From positions 806,001 to 870,000 of the forward strand of contig JAUCEF010000008.1 in assembly GCA_033558025.1 (NCBI GenBank): DNA of 64,000 nucleotides, given 5' to 3'. Positions 17,638-28,254 of this stretch are shown in pieces; the stretch's first letter is position 1, and each line of letters starts with the position of its first letter. Made by a program: the position numbers and the translations under genes. The notes under the pieces were generated by a model. The model was not told where the DNA came from and ran no database searches. It saw nothing but the letters and a program-made list of their open reading frames with translations. The DNA is from Phytophthora sp. 'mugwort' (Eukaryota; Oomycota; Peronosporomycetes; Peronosporales; Peronosporaceae).

Positions 17638-20181
17638 ATGAACTCGCCCGGCTCGCTTCATCTCCACAAGAGCGAGCTTGGTTTGACCCGGCTTCGCTTT
17701 CCCGAGGTGCGCACGCTTCGTGCTGACCATCTCATCGTCCACCCAGAGCTGGATACAAAATCCCCCCGGCGATGGAGGGGGCCATTCGAAACATTGCGTG
17801 AGGTGGAATTCTCTTCTCTTCCGTGGCTCGGATGGCTATTTGTCTACGCGTTTGTACAGTTTTACTTCTCTATCAGTCGCTGTCTGGCTCTCAAAGCTCT
17901 CGTGACAATGTACGGTAGCCCCAAAGACTACACGACGGGTGTCAAGATCTCAGCCTTGAGTCTCGGGTTCCTCGAGGACTTTGTGTGTACGACGTATTTC
18001 GTGACTGCACTATGGAGTTTTGATACTTTCAAGCGCTGGGTCGTGGAACGAGTGGGACAGACAAGTGGAATGACAGTGGAAATTGTCGGAGGGATCGCAA
18101 CTTTTGTTGTCTCGTGGCTGCTGTTCATAGTCATTGTAGCTCCATTTACCGCAGACATGATGCTTGTGGTGTATCGCGACATGCGATTCTCGTTGGGTCT
18201 TCTGGCAACGTTGATTAGAGAGTGGGACCATCTCAAGGACGCGCCAATCTCAAGTGACGAGGTTCAAATGGCTTACGTGACGGCGGGATATCTTGTGCTT
18301 ATTGCTGCGCTGTTCGCACTCGTGCGCACGTGGGCGAGCTGGGCAGATCTAGCGCGCTGGAATCCGACCCATATCGTGTCTAGACGTGACAGCAAGCTTA
18401 TTAATGTGAAATCATCTACAAAGAAGGGAATGGGAGGTGTAAAATACAAAGCGCTGGCTCTGGAAGAAGGCACAGGTAGCACGACTGACGGTGTAGTTGT
18501 GGACAAGCTCTCGTCCGTGACCAATGAGCCTACGCCAAGCTACTATCCATTGCGCGTAGCTATCGTCGTGCTGGGGCTCGTAGTCTTACCTGCGTTTGCC
18601 GTAGCAGTTCGTTATGGATGCTCGCCACTGGTTGCGTATGCTGCGCTGAACGTGACATTAAACGAGCTCCTCCTTCACGCCTTTGAGCCTGCTCCCATTG
18701 ATGGTGGGATTTCGTACCTCGTCGGCAATCGAGCGTGGATGGACACGTTTATCGATAGCTCCGAAGCACATCAGTTGTTTGGAGATAATACTTTGTACCG
18801 ACGTACTACAGGATTTCACGGAGATCTCGCCTTCAACGTCAGTATTGACAGCGACAAGCCGCCGAATGTTCTTATCATTGGAGTAGAGTCCTTCCGGTAT
18901 CGCGATTCGCGCTACCTCGTTGGAGAAGAAGACCCGTCCGACCTATTCAAGGGCACAAACTTAACGATTACGCCAAATTTCGACCGCTGGGCGAAACGTG
19001 GCGTCGCTCTGCGAAACATTTGGTCGAGTATCCCCACGAGTCGGTCGCTGGAAAGTTTGCTTTTCGCTCAGGTTCCGTATCAGAGTAATGTACAAAGTGG
19101 AATTACCGGAGGAAGGAAGGAAACGAAGCTGTCAGGCTTGCCCCAACTCTTCTCGAAGAAAGGGTATGAAACGTATTTTACGACCGGGTCTTCGATAGAG
19201 CTGGATGCGTGGAATATCTTTCTTCCGTCCCATGGTTTCGATTACGTGTGGAATAATAAGAAAATGAAGAGAATGGCGGAAAATAATCTTAACATCAGCC
19301 ACGAGGATTGGGACGGCAAGGAGCACCGAGGATTTGGCTGGGGCGTGCATGACGACGTGAGTTTCCAACTTCTGGGCGACTTTTTACTTAAAAAGAGGGA
19401 CGAGGAGGTGGAGAAAAGGACGACAGAAAAGCCACAAAGACCCATGTTCCTCACACACTACACGATCTCCAGTCATGAACCGTACAAGTCCTGGCCGAAA
19501 TGGTACGAAAATTCGGACAAACCGGACTTCTCAGCCATGTACGAAGGCGAGAAGCACGCTGATCGGATCGAAAGGTATATGAAAGTGCGATATTTCACGG
19601 ATATGGAGCTGGGGAAGTTCATGGACCGCATGCACAAGGAAGGCGTCCTAAATGATACTATCGTTGTGATTATTGGCGACCATGGCCAAGCACCCGAAAA
19701 TGATAATGCTAATCTGCATGAGGAATCCGTGACGCGTGTGCCAGCTGCAATTATCGCTGAGGGCCGCTTGGGAGATGCCGTCGGACTTGTTCTCGATGAC
19801 GCCGCGGAGCAGTACGATATTCTAAACACACTCGCGGATATTACTGGGTTACCAGACGGAGGATTCCAACAAAATGGCGTTGGACGCTCGCTCAAGCGGA
19901 AACTTCCCTTTGGCGAGCGTGTTGTCTTCACTAACGACCCGATGCGCAAAATGGCGATTGTGCGTGGCCACGAGCGTCTCCGCTACGACGCAGTAACGGA
20001 AACGATGATGCTGCATGACACTGAAATGGACTATCACATAACCACCGACCTTTTGCCTTTTCTCAATCCGGAAGAACGTGCGAAGTGGGAAACTTTACGA
20101 GAAGATGGCCGACGCATCGCTGCATACTACAAGAAACGATGGGACGAGAACTGCTTGCTCGCCGTCAAGTGCGATAACTAG
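17638..20181 (+). CDS. Multi-pass membrane sulfatase / LTA-synthase-like phosphotransferase
   Basis: An intact 847-residue protein. The N-terminal half carries several membrane segments at about residues 58-80, 130-180, 215-235 and 300-325, interrupted by a cytosolic loop near 235-290. From about 405 to 760 an extracellular alkaline-phosphatase-fold domain follows. NVLIIGVESF (about 410) supplies the first metal-binding Glu, and SSIPTSRSLESLLF (about 463) supplies the hydroxyl nucleophile (Ser/Thr). HYTISSHEPYKSWP (about 612) carries the downstream His, and VIIGDHGQAPEN (about 678) the Asp-His metal ligands. This architecture is shared by bacterial lipoteichoic-acid synthases and phosphoglycerol or phosphoethanolamine transferases. 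Oomycetes have such proteins, but their substrates are not known to me. The chosen ATG is the first in frame and has an initiator-like motif 26 nt upstream. No introns and no damage. It is flanked by repeat-rich DNA. Confidence 0.85.
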   Translation: MNSPGSLHLHKSELGLTRLRFPEVRTLRADHLIVHPELDTKSPRRWRGPFETLREVEFSSLPWLGWLFVYAFVQFYFSISRCLALKALVTMYGSPKDYTTGVKISALSLGFLEDFVCTTYFVTALWSFDTFKRWVVERVGQTSGMTVEIVGGIATFVVSWLLFIVIVAPFTADMMLVVYRDMRFSLGLLATLIREWDHLKDAPISSDEVQMAYVTAGYLVLIAALFALVRTWASWADLARWNPTHIVSRRDSKLINVKSSTKKGMGGVKYKALALEEGTGSTTDGVVVDKLSSVTNEPTPSYYPLRVAIVVLGLVVLPAFAVAVRYGCSPLVAYAALNVTLNELLLHAFEPAPIDGGISYLVGNRAWMDTFIDSSEAHQLFGDNTLYRRTTGFHGDLAFNVSIDSDKPPNVLIIGVESFRYRDSRYLVGEEDPSDLFKGTNLTITPNFDRWAKRGVALRNIWSSIPTSRSLESLLFAQVPYQSNVQSGITGGRKETKLSGLPQLFSKKGYETYFTTGSSIELDAWNIFLPSHGFDYVWNNKKMKRMAENNLNISHEDWDGKEHRGFGWGVHDDVSFQLLGDFLLKKRDEEVEKRTTEKPQRPMFLTHYTISSHEPYKSWPKWYENSDKPDFSAMYEGEKHADRIERYMKVRYFTDMELGKFMDRMHKEGVLNDTIVVIIGDHGQAPENDNANLHEESVTRVPAAIIAEGRLGDAVGLVLDDAAEQYDILNTLADITGLPDGGFQQNGVGRSLKRKLPFGERVVFTNDPMRKMAIVRGHERLRYDAVTETMMLHDTEMDYHITTDLLPFLNPEERAKWETLREDGRRIAAYYKKRWDENCLLAVKCDN

Positions 20182-20383
20182 TTTGTACGATGTACGTGTA
20201 AGTTGCACATATTTTAGTGTATTACTGCATTTACTACATGTACTTAGACTCGAAAGTGATGGAATAGCGCAGCTCTTGTAATTCTCCAACATAGAGATTA
20301 ACAAAATACATTACACTTTCTTTCTCCAACATAGAGAGCATATCCACACAGGATACAGTGTATCCCCTTCCACACAATGACGA

Positions 20384-20674
20384 TCAGTGTAAGATCGAAT
20401 ACAAGTTGTTTCGCCCACCCAGCAAATGGACTGCAATCGGAAATATATTTTCCGTTTGGGGCTGAATAGCGTGATACTTGGTAAAGTCAAGTACCTCACC
20501 CGTTAGGCGGTCGTAGTCGAGCTCTTGCTCACTCACTACCAGTAGAAGCATGTTAGTTCCCTGGCAACCGGCATTCACACCCTGAACCTGAATAGCGTGA
20601 TTCCGGTATACCAAATACAACTTGAAGTGGAAAAACACTTTCCTGGTTCCACCATTGAATACGGGATCAAACAA
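20384..20674 (-). CDS. Short unrecognised ORF (96 aa)
   Basis: The frame looks protein-like (FNGGTRKVFFHFKLYLVY, VSEQELDYDRLTGEVLDFTK, PIAVHLLGGRNN) with a natural mix of residues, but I know no family. It lies between the sulfatase gene and a DIRS remnant, downstream of the latter on the same strand. It may be the tail of a lost gene or part of the retroelement. It has no promoter motif that I can see. Confidence 0.3.
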   Translation of the reverse strand: MFDPVFNGGTRKVFFHFKLYLVYRNHAIQVQGVNAGCQGTNMLLLVVSEQELDYDRLTGEVLDFTKYHAIQPQTENIFPIAVHLLGGRNNLYSILH

Positions 20675-20819
20675 AGTTCATTAATAAAGCTTATGCAATG
20701 ACCATCAGCTCAGCCCGATGAGGAACCAAGAGAGCTGTGCACCCAAATGGTCATGCAGTCATCGCCACCGATGCAACTTCGAACCGCCTCGTGGACCTGG
20801 CACCATGCCTGCCAATACT

Positions 20820-22750
20820 GTTGTTAAAAAATTTGTGTAGGTCTTGAACGCATCAGAAACCCATCGATAATGAAACTCGATCGTGAGTACATCCGTGCCC
20901 GATCGATACATATGCGTAGACCTAAAGGGTGTGAGCTGAAAAGTCGTGGATCTTGACCAGTCCTGGTGGCAGATCGCTTGAATATGATATCTGCCATGGT
21001 GGTCGTTGCAATTCTGGTCGGCATTCCGCTACGGTTCAGCTACATTGCGGTAGGAATCTCGACAGGACGTTTTCTCGGTCCTAGCCAAGGACAGGGCGCC
21101 GAACACTGGGCACAAGAATGGGTGTCCAGACCGTGGCAACATCCTTCTAATGAGGGAGCCACATTGGGTGTTTGTTCGTCTTGGAACCGGCGAGACGCAT
21201 GCAGACCGACTGTGCAATCAGAGGAGACACCGTTGACTGGTCCTCCGCGTCCAGGACTGCATGCTCGAATTCCTCACCACTTAAAGGAACCTCTGCTCAT
21301 CGCGACGATTTCTTATCGCCTCGGGAGGAGATGCAGATGACCCCCTAAAGAGCTTGCCCAAAGGGCTCAGCCGGCAAAGAGGCTGAGGAAGAAACCTCGA
21401 GGAGAGCGATCGGCAGCAGTGCTTTCCATTACAGTGGCGGTTGTTCGTTGAGAAAAATGCGGATATGCTGTTGTGCAACGGGGAATTCGCGGCCGCGTGC
21501 CGCGAAGAGTAGTGACGAACGCCTAGGAGAACCACCATGATCGAGTCCCTAGGAATTGTTCGTCCAGATCTGAAGCCAAACTGAGAGCCGTGGCATTTAA
21601 ATCGGAAATGTGCTGAACTTGGGGTGCCAGAGGAAACCGGTCAGCGAGGGTTCGATACCGTGGCTTGAAGCCCAAACCGGCCACTTGTTTAACGGTCGGC
21701 TATTCTGGTCAAACTTGGAGCCGGCAACGGGGTGAGAGCGGAGGTACGGAGCCAGATGCCTCCATAATCTGAATATCAACCGTCGGTGACACGGACGACC
21801 AGCTAGGAGTTAGTGACATGAATTTGGTAGCATAGATGGTTAGCGTCAATGGGGGAGCCAGTGTCGGCGCGTTCACGGTCGACACCAGCCACGTGAGATG
21901 CAGAGAAATGGAGCTGGAACGAAGTTTCTCGCCAATCAGAAGCCGGATGATCACTGGATTTCGTGATGGGAACTTGTTTGGGCACGAGGTGTTGTCGATA
22001 CGGAACTGAACATATCATGGCCGTTCATTGCGAGGGGCCAACCGCGATCTCCATGCATATATAGACACACATTACAACAGCTCGCGGAAGTTTATGTCAA
22101 ACCCGTTTGTGATGCCGTTACGGGACTTCTCAGTCGAGTCGCGCTCGTTGGTACTTGAGTGCCCCCCTGCAATGAGACGTTCAATGCATAGAGGCTGTAA
22201 TCTGACGCATCCATCTCGGCTACTATGTTCGTATCCGGGAGAAAGTTACGTATTCCAGAGTTCAGACGAGGGGTGTGCAGTACGAGCCACCGCCACCGAA
22301 GATCCTGCTGCATGGCTCTTCGATCGATGCACTCTGAAAGCGGTGCAAATGGCCTCCTGTTGACGCAGGCGTTGGAGAAACAGTCGCGTGCACGGATACG
22401 GATTGCTACGTGTGCCGAAGGCTACCTATCAGGGGCCTGTACATCTCCTAGATAGTGACACAGTAAAGTGAGCAGCTACCACAACGCCCCGTGCCTTGCT
22501 GACCTTTTTATCCGGCATGGATACTGTTTCCGTGTCTGCAGCAAACTCGATACCGAGTACGCGCAGTTTTGTGTTCCAGTCAGAGCTTCTTGGCGTAATC
22601 CAAACTTGCTCAGTATTTCCTGGATTACTTTCGCTCTCCTAGCGGCCGCCCAACATTATCTCCAAGACGTCTCCACGCGCGCACTGCTCGCACCCTTGAC
22701 CACCAGGTCGATGCCGTAGACATCCATCATCGTCACGCCACCCTCGTCCC
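20820..22750 (-). pseudogene. DIRS-type retrotransposon remnant (RT-RNase H and tyrosine recombinase)
   Basis: Minus-strand pieces from 22750 downward match oomycete DIRS-like polyproteins in order. TKLRVLGIEFAADTETVSMP at about 22610-22550 is the RT thumb/connection. DLRWRWLVLHTPRLNSGIRN and EMDASDYSLYALN at about 22310-22190 carry the RNase H first Asp. SASHVAGVDRERADTGS at about 21910-21860 is the late RNase H region. WSSVSPTVDIQ is at about 21810 and RPLNKWPVWASSHG at about 21690. About 20990-20830 reads FKRSATRTGQDPRLFSSHPL, then RYRWVSDAFKTYT-like sequence. This is the tyrosine recombinase C-terminus, in which H-x-x-R and a later W/Y site are expected. Frames change many times and stops abound. 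No split direct repeats were found. The sequence of blocks, more than any one of them, supports the call. Confidence 0.6.
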
Positions 22751-23394
22751 GCTTGTTGTAGGAACAACTTTTAGTAGCATTGACTGCAGCCTATCTCACC
22801 GGTACACCATGAACAGCAGTTCCACAACCGGCCTACCTGCTTTAGGTAGTACTGATTGCGGACACGGTGAATTCCGATCGTTCGGGTCGTTCCGGTCGGT
22901 CGGAACGGTTCGGAACGGTCGCATTACGTTAAGTACGTCAATGCATTTAAGTGCGAGTTGAAGTTGGCCTCTGCGTGCGGAAGTCAAAACCAAGCAGCGC
23001 GGGCGGCGCGCGCAGCTCGATGATCTCCCCGGTCATGGCGCCGTCTCCTGGCCTGAGTGCTGCGTTCCAGAGCCTGAGGGGAGTCCACACGCCTTTGCCA
23101 AGCTGCTGGCAACGGCGATCGACGCCAAGGTCCTATACCCGGTCACTAAGCGTGCAATGATCTCCATAGAAGCGGCAGTCCCCGCCACACCGTCGGGTGT
23201 CAGAGGGTCCCGCTTCAAGCTCGGGGAGAAGTGATCAAGCTGAAGCTCATGGTTCGCAATCGGTGAGTGTCCTCCAAGAAAGTTTCCGGGTGCCATGAGG
23301 TTGACGCTCATCCATCTATAGTGAGCAAGTAGGGGAGGAAGGCGGGTCCCATTTGGCGCTACTTCAAGAATCTCCTAAGACGCACGGCCCCGTC
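22751..23394. other. Unassigned; GGTTCGGAACGG-rich patch and one coding-like frame
   Basis: At about 22875-22920 the short motif CGGTTCGGAACGG/GGTCGTTCCGG recurs on both strands. A plus frame at about 23050-23235 reads PEGSPHAFAKLLATAIDAKV and looks coding, but no family is recognised. It may be the N-terminal part of the hAT remnant that follows. Confidence 0.35.
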
Positions 23395-24560
23395 GAGTGT
23401 TTGAGATGCCACTTGTATCTTGGCAGTGGCAAGCCGAGCGCAGCATGGTCCATCATGTCCTTGGGTGTTCTCAGATACCCATGTTGAACAAGCGTTTTGT
23501 CCGGAGAGCGTATGGGGTACCTGAGGGCTCAACTATCGTACCACCGCCTTCAAGACAAGTCGCCGCTGCCGCAGCACCTACTGGCCGAGTTCATTCGCGC
23601 CCCAAGCGTGTGATCATAAACCGTGAGGTGCTGCTGACGACCTATTTTGCTCCCCGAGCCATAGAGTACTTCACGACAGATTCCGACAATTGCGGTTGAA
23701 GGTTGGGTTGGTACAGAGGAGTTCTGGCAAAAGCTAGGGTACGATGTTGCCTTGTTGGACCCGATAATTGAGGCACTAGGCGAGCTTGAATCCGATAAAG
23801 CCGAGCCCTCTCGTGTGTACAAGCAGTTCAGACGGTTGCTTAAAGGGTACTCGGATGAGTCCCTCGGCCTGCAGCGACTTAGTAAAACATACTACCCCAT
23901 CATTTCGTTGGAGAACTAGATACTGAGTTTGGTGATCGTCGGTGCAATCACGGCAACAATGGACCCTCCCTTTTCGAAATTCCAGCAACAACGAGATATT
24001 TCCGTTTGGTCAGAGACATCATTAGGTACGCTGAGCTTACTGTCATACAGAGACATCATTGGGTACGCTGAGCTTACTGTCACACGGACGCTATGGGAGT
24101 CGCTTTCCTGTTGGACCCGAACACCGACACTACGCTATTCGTCGGACCGGATGAGTTCAACGCTATTGAGGAAACCGTCAACTATGCTACGAGGAACAAG
24201 ATGGTGTATCTCACGGATGCAGAGTTCAGGGCACTCCTCTTCGATTTTGCCCCCGAGAAGATGGGCTGGACTGACGAAATGAAGACCAAAAACGCTGGGC
24301 TGAGCCCGCGCAGCTGGTGGGTTGTCAAGCGCAACAAGGACGAGCTGTACAACAAACTGGTGCTGCAAGCAAGTGAGCATGGAGTATCCGGGACTACATC
24401 CATTCGAAGACGCGAAACTGCCTCAAAACTGCGAATATGGACATGTCATCTACATCTACATCAACGGCGGCATCATGCATGGTGTCAACATCGACTTTGC
24501 GCGGCTTCAGTCGCACCCTGAGTCGGAAACGGTCGACGCCGAATGTGACGCACCTTAGGA
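23395..24560 (+). pseudogene. hAT-type transposase remnant (BED/DUF659 class)
   Basis: Plus-strand blocks in order are: FVRRAYGVPEGSTIVPPPSR (about 23490-23550); FWQKLGYDVALLDPIIEALG then LGELESDKAEPSRVYKQFRR (about 23725-23840); MGVAFLLDPNTDTTLFVGPD (24093 on); FAPEKMGWTDEMKTKNAGLS followed by PRSWW (about 24245-24320). A final block in other frames resembles IHSKTRNCLKTANMDM, the start of the hAT C-terminal dimerisation region. The S-P-R-x-W-W block is the usual lead-in to hAT dimerisation. Several frameshifts and a 37-bp tandem duplication (24011-24084) break it. No 8-bp target duplication was found. Confidence 0.65.
24011..24084. repeat. 37-bp tandem duplication inside the hAT remnant
   Basis: The unit starting CAGAGACATCATTAGGTACG is present twice head-to-tail (24011-24047 and 24048-24084) with two base differences. 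37 is not a multiple of three, so the duplication shifts the reading frame. It probably arose by replication slippage. Confidence 0.9.
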
Positions 24561-24700
24561 CACTTTGCGTGAGCGAGCTGGTTGCATGCATGCGAATTTG
24601 ATAAGCTAGCTCAATACTTTTTTTTCACGTGTGCGTCGACCTTAAGTTACTTATTCGTTCTCGTGTGCTCGGAGGTTAGCCGTCTTTGGTTCGGAACAGA

Positions 24701-24783
24701 TTGGTTGCTTTAGGGGCGAGTTCCGAATTGATTGGAACCAGCCCCAATTTTTTCAGAACGGTTCCGAACTCGCCCCCAACCAA
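24701..24783. repeat. Imperfect hairpin
   Basis: The left arm 24701-24727 (TTGGTTG...GGGGCGAGTTCCGAA) is complementary to the right arm 24762-24783, apart from a 5-nt insertion in the left arm and one mismatch. The loop is about 34 nt. It lies between the hAT and the Copia remnants and could be a small foldback element or fused terminal repeats. Confidence 0.7.
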
Positions 24784-25760
24784 GACTGGCTTTAGGCCGT
24801 AAAGGATCTTTAGTAGTCGAGTGCCAAGTCTTCACAACAAGCTGGACGAGCAGCTCGTTCCTTACATCTATGTCTTCGGACAAGTGCAGGTATATCTTCA
24901 TCTCTTTCTTCCTTGTTTGCCTTCACGTAGGCGTTCGACACGTCTTGGCCGCTCGCCGGCGCGCCCCCTTGTGCGCAATCACAAAGATCGCCTTACCGGG
25001 GGTCACGGCGGAGTACGTATCCGTGTAGTCCAAACCGTACGTCTGCTCGTTTCTTCAGTCACGAGCCTGCCGTAGTAGCGCTCGATCGCGCATCGGCGTG
25101 TTTCTTAATATAAATGATACACTTAGTGTGCAGGGGCTTCTTTTTGTATGGCTCGGTTACCCTTTCCAAAGACGGGTTGTTATCGAGCACTTTGATCTTA
25201 AACTTTTCCGCCTTATTCCACTCAGTGCACGCAGCGATAGTGACGACGTCTCGGGTGACCAAGGACAGAAGGAGCAGGATTACATAGTCACCCCTCCATC
25301 GAAGAGCAGTCCACCATCAACTCGCATGAGTACACGATACATGGGCAACAAGCACGTTCCCGTCGGGACGATGAACGCCGTCGTCATGGCCTATCCAAAA
25401 TACTATCGGTGCGTTCTACTGCTTGCCCTTGACATGCTTCTCCTCAATCCATTACGATGGATCGGGACCTCCAGCTTGAGCTAGGCCTGGAGCTGAGCGT
25501 TCTGTTTGCAATCGAAAGTCTTCAACTTCTCGATGTGCTGGGCCGTCACCACGACCATTTCCTTCGAAATGTATACCTTGAAGGCCGCCGTTTTGTCGGC
25601 CTTGCCATTCCCACCTCCGCGCGCGGCAGCCACGTCTTTTTGCCGGGTCTCGGTACACGGTGCACGGGCTGTCGAACATCACGATGCCCGCCGGGGAGGG
25701 GATCGTGTTCGTTAGCATCTCGCCGGCGACGTCTTCTTCGATTTCGCGCGAGTGTGGTAC
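24710..25760 (-). pseudogene. Ty1/Copia retrotransposon pol remnant (minus strand)
   Basis: Read from high to low coordinates. About 25640-25510 gives KTAAFKVYISKEMVVVTAQH. About 25250-25100 gives CTEWNKAEKF then KKPLHTKCIIYIKKHADA, the W-x-x-A ... K-W-V-x-x-I-K ... D-G entry to the Copia reverse transcriptase. About 25085-24930 gives, in two frames, GRLVTEE then EQTYGLDYTDTYSAVT and KAIFVIAHKG. About 24920-24840 gives GQDVSNAYVKANKEE and KIYLHLSED. The D-V-x-N-A-Y/F-V block carries the first catalytic Asp. Many frameshifts and stops; the YVDD motif and RNase H are not present on this side. The lower end runs into the hairpin at 24701-24783. Confidence 0.7.
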
Positions 25761-25764
25761 CAAA

Positions 25765-26040
25765 CGGCTATTGCGAGTCTACGTCACTGACATCGAGCGA
25801 GATGTTGAGGATCCGGTGAGCCAGCAGCTCGGTCATCGTCTCCGCTACGGTTCACGCTTTGACAGGGTCGCGATTCTTCGCGAGCTGGGGGAGCAGGCGC
25901 AACAAGACGGGAAGGACCGCGTCGCTGTTCTAGTCCGTGGCCCCATGCCCTTGGTACAAGCTGTGCTCGATACAAGCATGACACTATCGAAGGTGATGAA
26001 GGTGCAGTTCGACGTGCACACGGAGCTCTTTGAGTTTTAA
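25765..26040 (+). pseudogene. C-terminal fragment of a ferric-reductase-like protein
   Basis: The plus frame ending at 26040 reads RYGSRFDRVAILRELGEQAQ, then KDRVAVLVRGPMPLVQAVLD, then KVQFDVHTELFEF and a stop. This resembles the NAD-binding C-terminus of ferric reductase / NADPH oxidase-type membrane reductases, in which C-G-P-x-x-L/M-V is followed by F-x-x-H-x-E-x-F-E at the very end. The usual Cys of CGP is Arg here. Only about 90 residues of an expected 600 or more are present; upstream sequence is Copia remnant on the other strand. The family call is from the two end motifs only. Confidence 0.45.
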
Positions 26041-26149
26041 AAGATTTGCAGACGATTTCATCATTCTAGGCAATTCCTCTCTCAAATAATTAACTATTTG
26101 CACTACTAAGACATTGGCGCAGACTACGACGTCTGTGTGTCGTCGATTC

Positions 26150-26473
26150 TTATGTCTTGGAAGAACGCTCGAGCTTCATGAAACGTTGGTCGTGCCTCGT
26201 ACCAGTGCTGAAGGGCCACACACAAGTACAGTGAGCCGTGCTTCTGTGCATCTTGGTCAAAGTGTCGTTTACGTCAGGGCGAGTATTGTAGCACATGCAG
26301 TTTTGAAGACGGCGGTCGATGAGCTCGTGCAAGGGAGGAAATCCTTCGTAAAAACGTCGTTGATGGAGTTGCTTCCACTGTTTGGGCCGCCTGAGAGTAG
26401 ATCGTCGTAAGAAATAGGTCTCCGGATAAGCTTGATCTTCAGCGTAGTCGGCATTGATCTTGGCTTCGACCAT
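26150..26473 (-). other. Unrecognised coding-like ORF (107 aa)
   Basis: The frame has natural composition (INADYAEDQAYPETYF, RPKQWKQLHQRRFYEGFPPL) but no family is recognised. The plus strand in this segment has only short frames. It may be a fragment of a transposon protein. Confidence 0.25.
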
Positions 26474-26647
26474 AGTTCGCTACCAGACGAAATGCTCCTT
26501 CTTGAGCTTCTGTCGGTGGTGAAAGTTGGTAATTACTTGCATGGGGGAGTGATGCTACTACCGCCGACACGTGCGAGTAGACTTCAGACTCTCGGAGACA
26601 CTGCCACAAGGATCCTTAACTAGGATTACGAATGATAACACCACCGC

Positions 26648-27655
26648 TTACTGGCGACGACGTTCCTCGTACTCACGCAGCACCTCATCAGCAGACTTGT
26701 TCTCCGGAACCAGCTTCAACGACAGCAGGAAGAAAATAGCGCGCAGCACGATGAACGCAGGTAGATGTAGTCATCAAGAGCATCGGCGATGTACGGGTAC
26801 GCTATACCGACGATGAGGTTGCACAGCCAGTTGGCGCCAATGTCAATGGACGTGGCCGTGGCACGCACCGAGTCTGGAACAGGTCAGCCGTGATCACCCA
26901 CACGAAAGGTCCCAGCGCCACACCGAACGCGATCACGTACAAAGCAAGTGAACACGATGGACAGCGCAGACATGTCCACGATGAACGCCACCGTCATGAG
27001 CACAGCCATCACGAACATACCGGCAATGCCACACAGAATCATCTTACGGTTACCGAAGCGTTGCGCCAGCACACCTGTGAAGAAGGCCGGGAAGATGTTG
27101 ATGAAGTTGATGATCAGTGTGCTCACATGTGGTCCGAGATGCCGGCGTCCTTGAAGATTGAACCGGAGTAGTAGAAGACGGCGTTGATGCCTGAAGGCTG
27201 CTGGGAGCAAGACAACAGAATCGCAGCAGCCAGCTGAAGACGGTTCTTGGGCGCGAAATAGACTCTTCTCCGTGCTCTGGATCAGGCCTTGCTCGGCGTC
27301 CGGCTTGGTGCTCGACTCCATCCACGACAGAGCCGTGTAGACGTGCTCCTCGCCGTACAGACGGGCAATCACCTGGTTGGGCCTCCTCGCGACGGTTCTG
27401 CATCAAAAGCCAGGCGGGACTTTCCACACACAGTGACAGAACGAGCACCAGGAACAACACAGCCAGGATCACCGGGAACGCAGCCAGGTAGCACCAGCCG
27501 GGGCTCGTGTTGGCGAAGAAGAAGCAGATGGCCGGGAACAAGATACCAATGGTCACCGAGATCTGGAGACCGAGACCCAGGATGTTACGCATGTGCGGCG
27601 GAGTCAGCTCGTTCGTGTACGCGCCGAGAGCTCCCGTGGCAGTACCCCAATTTTG
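26648..27655 (-). pseudogene. MFS sugar transporter, truncated and frameshifted
   Basis: Minus-strand pieces from 27655 to 26648 follow a GLUT/hexose-type sugar transporter. They are: TGALGAYTNELTPPHMRNIL; a membrane span ISVTIGILFPAICFFF; VESPAWLLMQNRREEA (the P-E-S-P-R-W-L-like motif after span 6); STLIINFINIFPAFFTGVLA; QRFGNRKMILCGIAGMFVMA (the G-R-R/K motif); VRATATSIDIGANWLCN; and a C-terminal LVPENKSADEVLREYEERRR before a stop at 26648. The first four or so membrane spans are missing, and unrelated sequence joins near 27655. At least two frameshifts interrupt it (about 27370-27300 and 26900-26880). It is a host-type gene fragment rather than a transposon gene, and probably a decayed copy of a transporter elsewhere in the genome. 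Confidence 0.8.
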
Positions 27656-28254
27656 TGGGTTCCGTCCGACCTGCTTCTTGTCCAGTCTCCAAGCGCGAAA
27701 TCGCATCCGGCGTAGAGATAATTGGTTGCGGATTCATACCACGTTCGAAACGGAATACCGACGTGTACATCGATGGGAGTGGCAACAGGGATCGGGTCGG
27801 ATCGGACGTCATCGAGACTTGACTGAAGTTGGGTGAGAGCCATAATATGGCTCTCTTTCAACAGGTGATTCCCGGCTATATTATAAATAATATATTGCTT
27901 CAACAAGTGACTTAAATTTATAATATAAACGTACCGTGATTACTTGTTGAAATAATACACTATATAATTGTAGTATTGATTTTGACTTAAGATTGGTTGC
28001 GGTCACCGCAACCACGCGGATTGAATTACGCGCAGTCAAGAGCATTTGTAGTGAGACCCTCAACGCTTTAATCGCACATTTTAGTATTGAAAGTAGATTC
28101 TGTGCCCTCTGGACCTCCCATGATATTGCCCTATACCTACGGATGGCTGGGTTTGTCGGGTACCCTGCATCCGTACCACGTAAAGTGTATACATCATTCG
28201 ACTTGACTGGCGCTATTCAGCTATAGCGCGAGGGACCTGAGGTAGATCAGCCGG
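27656..28254. other. No gene recognised
   Basis: A minus-strand frame at 27906-27604 starts MALTQLQSSLDDVRSDPIPV at an internal ATG and runs into the transporter junction. It is open but unrecognised. The rest (27900-28250) is A+T-rich with no coding signal. Confidence 0.4.
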
